Part shown: piece by piece, positions 15,025 to 18,422 of the stretch | How positions within the stretch are numbered: position 1 is the first letter of the stretch | Layout of the letters: every line of letters begins with the position of its first letter | Assembly (NCBI GenBank): GCA_002372135.1 | Contig: DFIN01000027.1 | Span: 1-18,422, forward strand | Source of the DNA: Bacteroidales bacterium UBA3696 | Lineage (GTDB): Bacteria > Bacteroidota > Bacteroidia > Bacteroidales > Paludibacteraceae | DNA length: 18,422 bases | Reading direction: 5' to 3' | The notes under the pieces: model-generated | The model's input: only the letters and a program-made list of their open reading frames with translations | What the model was told of the DNA's origin: nothing | The model's database searches: none | Program-made: the position numbers and the translations under genes

Positions 15025-15915
15025 ATGCGCATAGCCATTGATCCGCATAGCGGTTTTTGTTTCGGAGTAACCCATGCTATCCAACGAGCCGAAGAAGAGT
15101 TACGGCACGGGCAATTGTTCTGTCTGGGAGATATCGTGCATAACGACCGAGAGGTTGCTCGCTTGGAGCAGTTGGGACTGCAAACCATAGATTACGATGC
15201 GCTGCGCGAACTTCGGAAAGGACGTGTGTTGCTTCGTGCACATGGTGAACCTCCATCCACCTATCGTATAGCCCGTGATAACGAAATTGAAATAGTGGAT
15301 GCCACTTGTCCCGTAGTCAAACGCCTGCAAGACCGAATTCGCACAATCTACGAACAGCACCCCGAAGGACAAATCGTTATCTATGGCAAAAAAGGTCATG
15401 CGGAAGTGATTGGTCTGCAAGGTCAAACTCACAATACCGCAATTGTTATCGAACGACCGGAAGATGTCCGTACCTTGGATTTTACGCGTCCTGTTTATCT
15501 GTTCTCCCAAACCACGAAGTCGGTGGAAACATTTCACCAAATCGTGGCACAGATTAAGGCACAAATCGCTTCGGATACAACGTTTGAGTGGCACGATACA
15601 ATCTGTAGGAACGTAGCCAATCGGGTGGAACAAATCCGGCTTTTTGCTACGGAATACGACATTGTTTTTTTTGTCGGCGGGCAGAAATCGTCCAACGCCA
15701 AGGTGCTGTTTGCTCACTGCCAACAGGCCAATCCTAATTCGTATTTCATCTCCGATCCCGATGAAATCACTACGGACAGGTGGAATACTTGGATGGAGGC
15801 AGCCCGCAAAGAGGTATCCGATATGCAAGTGGGAATATGCGGAGCCACATCCACGCCCCTATGGCTGATGGAACAAGTCCGTGAACACCTTAACGCCGTA
15901 ACACTTAATTTTTAA
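15025..15915 (+). CDS. ispH: 4-hydroxy-3-methylbut-2-enyl diphosphate reductase
   Basis: IspH (LytB) is the last enzyme of the MEP isoprenoid pathway, converting HMBPP to IPP and DMAPP with an iron-sulfur cluster. The 296-residue product has the three cluster cysteines C12 (GFCFGV), C95 (DATCPVV) and C194 (DTICRN). It also has substrate histidines H39 (VHN), H73 (RAHGEPP) and H125, with the catalytic glutamate E127 in GHAEV. The TTKS motif (163-166) and GGQKSSN are also present. It starts 29 bases after cmk behind a purine-rich leader and is probably in the same transcript. Nothing essential is missing. Confidence 0.97.
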   Translation: MRIAIDPHSGFCFGVTHAIQRAEEELRHGQLFCLGDIVHNDREVARLEQLGLQTIDYDALRELRKGRVLLRAHGEPPSTYRIARDNEIEIVDATCPVVKRLQDRIRTIYEQHPEGQIVIYGKKGHAEVIGLQGQTHNTAIVIERPEDVRTLDFTRPVYLFSQTTKSVETFHQIVAQIKAQIASDTTFEWHDTICRNVANRVEQIRLFATEYDIVFFVGGQKSSNAKVLFAHCQQANPNSYFISDPDEITTDRWNTWMEAARKEVSDMQVGICGATSTPLWLMEQVREHLNAVTLNF

Positions 15916-15940
15916 ATTCTTAAATTATTAAATCTTAAAT
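15912..15940 (+). repeat. Four TTAAAT copies before pfkA
   Basis: TTAAAT occurs at 15912, 15920, 15928 and 15935, spaced 8, 8 and 7 bases apart, beginning in the ispH stop codon. The stretch is very AT-rich and ends nine bases before the pfkA start. It may serve as an unstructured ribosome landing site; a regulatory role is not shown. Confidence 0.5.
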
Positions 15941-15949
15941 ATACCTTAT

Positions 15950-16933
15950 ATGGAATACAAAATAAAGACAGTCGGCGTACTGACATCCGGCGGCGATGCC
16001 CCGGGTATGAATGCCGCCGTAAGAGCCGTAACGCGTGCAGCGTTGAGTAATAATATCCGCGTCAAAGCCATTTATCGAGGCTATAAAGGGCTGATGGATG
16101 GCGAAGTGGCAGAATTTAGCAGTCAGGACGTAAGTGGTATCATCCAGCGCGGCGGAACCATCCTCAAGTCTGCACGGAGCGAAGAGTTCCGTACCCCTGA
16201 AGGACGCAAGCGCGCTTTTGAAACGTTGCACAATGAACAGATTGACGCCCTTATCGTGATTGGTGGCGATGGCACCTTTACCGGAGCAAGGCTTTTGGCA
16301 CAAGAGTATAATATACCCGTTATCGGCATACCGGGGACGATTGACAATGACCTTTGGGGAACAGATGCTACCATAGGCTATGACACGGCCCTTAATACCA
16401 TTATGGACTGTGTGGACAAACTGCGCGATACCGCCACAAGCCACGAGCGCGTGTTCCTCGTAGAAGTGATGGGACGTGATGCGGGCTTCCTGACACTGAA
16501 CGCAGCCGTGGCTGCCGGAGCAGAAGCCGCCGTCATTCCGGAAAGAGCCACCGTGGCAGAGCAACTCGAAACAGCCATCGGTCAAGGCAGACGCAAGTCC
16601 AAAAACAGTAGTATAGTACTCGTACAAGAACATGCCGTAGAGGGTGGGGCACTCGCCGTGCAACAAGAAATAGAAAAAACGCACCCCGAATATAATGTTC
16701 GCACCACTATTTTGGGACACTTGCAACGCGGCGGACGACCCACTGCCAAAGACCGTATCCTCGCCTCGCGAATGGGATGTGCGGCTATACAGGCTCTGCT
16801 CGACGAACAAAGAAGCATTATGGTAGGCATACAAAACGATGAAATAGTGTATGTACCCCTGTCAAGAGCCATCCGTACCAAAAAGGACGTGAAATCCGAT
16901 ACTTGGCAGGCTATGCAAATACTGAGTATATAA
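15950..16933 (+). CDS. pfkA: ATP-dependent 6-phosphofructokinase
   Basis: It phosphorylates fructose 6-phosphate in glycolysis. The 327-residue product is the short bacterial form. It has the N-terminal LTSGGDAPGMNAAVR (11-25) and GGDGT at 105-109; the glycine after the aspartate is the mark of ATP-type rather than pyrophosphate-type enzymes. The catalytic PGTIDND lies at 128-134 (D132), the substrate loop MGRDAGFL at 174-181, and LGHLQRGGRP near 252-261. There is no visible TAnnTTTG promoter in the 34-base AT-rich gap after ispH, so read-through from the porQ operon is likely. Cofactor choice is inferred from the motif. Confidence 0.96.
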   Translation: MEYKIKTVGVLTSGGDAPGMNAAVRAVTRAALSNNIRVKAIYRGYKGLMDGEVAEFSSQDVSGIIQRGGTILKSARSEEFRTPEGRKRAFETLHNEQIDALIVIGGDGTFTGARLLAQEYNIPVIGIPGTIDNDLWGTDATIGYDTALNTIMDCVDKLRDTATSHERVFLVEVMGRDAGFLTLNAAVAAGAEAAVIPERATVAEQLETAIGQGRRKSKNSSIVLVQEHAVEGGALAVQQEIEKTHPEYNVRTTILGHLQRGGRPTAKDRILASRMGCAAIQALLDEQRSIMVGIQNDEIVYVPLSRAIRTKKDVKSDTWQAMQILSI

Positions 16934-16975
16934 GATGCCCAATCAGCCTGAAAAACATATTAAATATACGATACA

Positions 16976-18422
16976 ATGAAAAAAACATTATCCTTCGCCC
17001 TCGGGGCGATGATGCTTATGACTACAGCATGCCAAAAACCGCAACTCTCTACCGGCATTCGGACGGAGAATCTTGACACTACCATTGTTCCACAAGAAGA
17101 CTTCTATCAGTTCGCCACAGGCGGATGGCAACAACTCAATCCCTTGGAAGGCGAGTATTCCCGCTTCGGCACATTTGACAAGTTGGGTATCCAGTGCATG
17201 GAACAGGTTAATGACCTTATCAAAGAACTGGCTGCTGCCTCGCACGAACAAGGTACTATCGAACAAAAAATAGCCGATGTCTATAACCTCGCTATGGATA
17301 CCGCCCGCCGTGACGGAGAAGGGATGGAACCCATCCGTGCCACGATGGAACAAATCCAAAATATCCGTGACCGAAGCGAATTGAGCAGCCTGCTCGGCTC
17401 GGCTATGGAGTATGGACTATGGGCTATGTACGTGGATGCCGATGCCATGAACTCCAAAATGAATATCCTAAACGAGTACCAAGCCGGTTTTGCGCTCGGA
17501 CAGAAAGATTATTACTTTGACGAGGACGAACATGCGCAGATGATTCGCGATGAATACAAAAAGCATATCGCACGTATCTTTACCTTATATGGTATGAATA
17601 ACGGAGCGCAAGCAGCCGATGTCGTCTTGCGTATGGAAACACGCTTGGCTAAAGCGGCCAAAAACAATGTGGAACTGCGTGACCCGCAAGCCAACTACAA
17701 CAAGATGAGTGTGGACGAACTGCAGCAACTTGTTCCTCAAGTGGATTGGCGCGTGTTCTTGCGTGCCCTCAATGCCGAAACAGACAGCCTATCCGTCGGT
17801 CAAATAGCGCACTTGCAAGAAGCAGGAAAAATGCTGGAAGACGAATCGTTGGACGACCTCAAAACCCTCTTTATGTGGCAAGTTTTGGACGGCGCAGCCG
17901 CATACCTCACCAACGATATGTACCAAGCCAATTTTGACTTCTACGGAAGAATTCTTTCCGGTAAAGAAGAGCCGACTCCTCTTTGGAAACGTGCCGTATC
18001 CATGGTCAACGGTACGTTAGGCGAAGCGGTCGGGCAAATGTACGTGGCTAAGTACTTCCCCGAAGAGAACAAGCAGCGGATGTTGGATCTTGTTCACAAC
18101 CTGCAAACTACCCTCGGCGAGCGTATACAGGCTCTCGAATGGATGTCGGATACCACCAAGCAACAAGCATTGGAAAAACTGAACGCTTTCTATATCAAAA
18201 TAGGCTATCCTGACAAATGGCGCGACTATACGACTTTGGATATAGATGCTTCGCTTCCTTATTATACCAACATACAGCGGGCCGCTAAGTTTGAGCAGGA
18301 CTATTCGCTCAGTTTCCTCAATAAGCCGGTGGATCGCGACCGCTGGTATATGACCCCGCAAACCGTAAATGCGTACTATAACCCCTCAACGAACGAAATC
18401 TGTTTCCCCGCCGGTATTCTGC
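16976..18422 (+). CDS. M13-family zinc metallopeptidase lipoprotein (3' truncated by the window)
   Basis: M13 (neprilysin/PepO) peptidases cleave short peptides outside the cytoplasm. The open frame of 482 codons runs off the window end. Residues 1-19 are a lipoprotein signal (MLMTTAC, lipidated C19). The M13 N-terminal helical domain follows: DFYQFATGGW (about 42-51), LGQKDYYFDED, and VNGTLGEAVGQMYVAKYF (344-361). The frame ends in the substrate-binding NAYYNP (465-470) and EICFPAGIL. The HExxH and ExxxD zinc motifs should lie just beyond the window, with roughly 190 residues missing. It starts 42 bases after pfkA with no terminator between. The family call is secure; activity cannot be checked here. 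Confidence 0.92.
   Translation, partial: MKKTLSFALGAMMLMTTACQKPQLSTGIRTENLDTTIVPQEDFYQFATGGWQQLNPLEGEYSRFGTFDKLGIQCMEQVNDLIKELAAASHEQGTIEQKIADVYNLAMDTARRDGEGMEPIRATMEQIQNIRDRSELSSLLGSAMEYGLWAMYVDADAMNSKMNILNEYQAGFALGQKDYYFDEDEHAQMIRDEYKKHIARIFTLYGMNNGAQAADVVLRMETRLAKAAKNNVELRDPQANYNKMSVDELQQLVPQVDWRVFLRALNAETDSLSVGQIAHLQEAGKMLEDESLDDLKTLFMWQVLDGAAAYLTNDMYQANFDFYGRILSGKEEPTPLWKRAVSMVNGTLGEAVGQMYVAKYFPEENKQRMLDLVHNLQTTLGERIQALEWMSDTTKQQALEKLNAFYIKIGYPDKWRDYTTLDIDASLPYYTNIQRAAKFEQDYSLSFLNKPVDRDRWYMTPQTVNAYYNPSTNEICFPAGIL

Noticed and set aside
15935..16834. Minus-strand open frame of 299 codons opposite pfkA
   Set aside because: It mirrors the pfkA coding sequence. The translation is Cys/His/Tyr-rich without known motifs, typical of a shadow frame.

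Overview
This window is a stretch of a Bacteroidales (phylum Bacteroidota) chromosome. The evidence is a PorQ protein of the type IX secretion system (T9SS), a GldG-family protein, the Bacteroidota-only families DUF5683 and DUF4301, and promoters of the TTTG / TAnnTTTG type found in this phylum. I cannot name a genus. Base composition and codon use look even throughout. I see no tRNA, rRNA, CRISPR array, insertion sequence or phage gene. No stretch longer than about 150 bases lacks a gene.

Region 1 (about 1-11492, + strand) reads as one long operon of eleven genes. It starts at a promoter at 47-79, just behind a terminator-like hairpin at 1-45, and ends at a strong hairpin terminator at 11460-11495. 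The order is: periplasmic parvulin-type chaperone, GldG-like ABC accessory protein, LysM plus periplasmic-binding-fold protein, PorT-family outer-membrane barrel, parA, parB, DUF5683 membrane protein, MltD-like lytic transglycosylase, small MerR-type regulator, DUF4301 protein, CYTH triphosphatase. The first six junctions are stop/start overlaps or a one-base gap, so translation is probably coupled. The operon links envelope assembly and peptidoglycan remodelling with chromosome segregation.

Region 2 (11545-13232) holds one minus-strand gene for a secreted repeat protein. It has a short C-terminal tail that may be a T9SS sorting signal. A compact divergent promoter region separates it from porQ. 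Its 3' end carries a degenerate 29-bp tandem duplication, and it converges on the region 1 operon at the shared terminator.

Region 3 (13178-18422, + strand) holds porQ (T9SS attachment complex, apparently starting at TTG), cmk (cytidylate kinase), ispH (isoprenoid precursor synthesis), pfkA (6-phosphofructokinase) and a truncated M13-family metallopeptidase lipoprotein that runs off the window. porQ and cmk overlap by four bases.

There is no self-evident new defence or mobile system. The points most worth following up are: (i) DUF4301 carries motifs like those of UDP-sugar pyrophosphorylases and sits directly before a CYTH triphosphatase; (ii) a putative T9SS cargo gene diverges from porQ through back-to-back promoters of identical geometry; (iii) the cargo tail has a decayed tandem copy behind its stop codon; and (iv) GldG appears without GldF but coupled to an orphan LysM/binding-fold protein.
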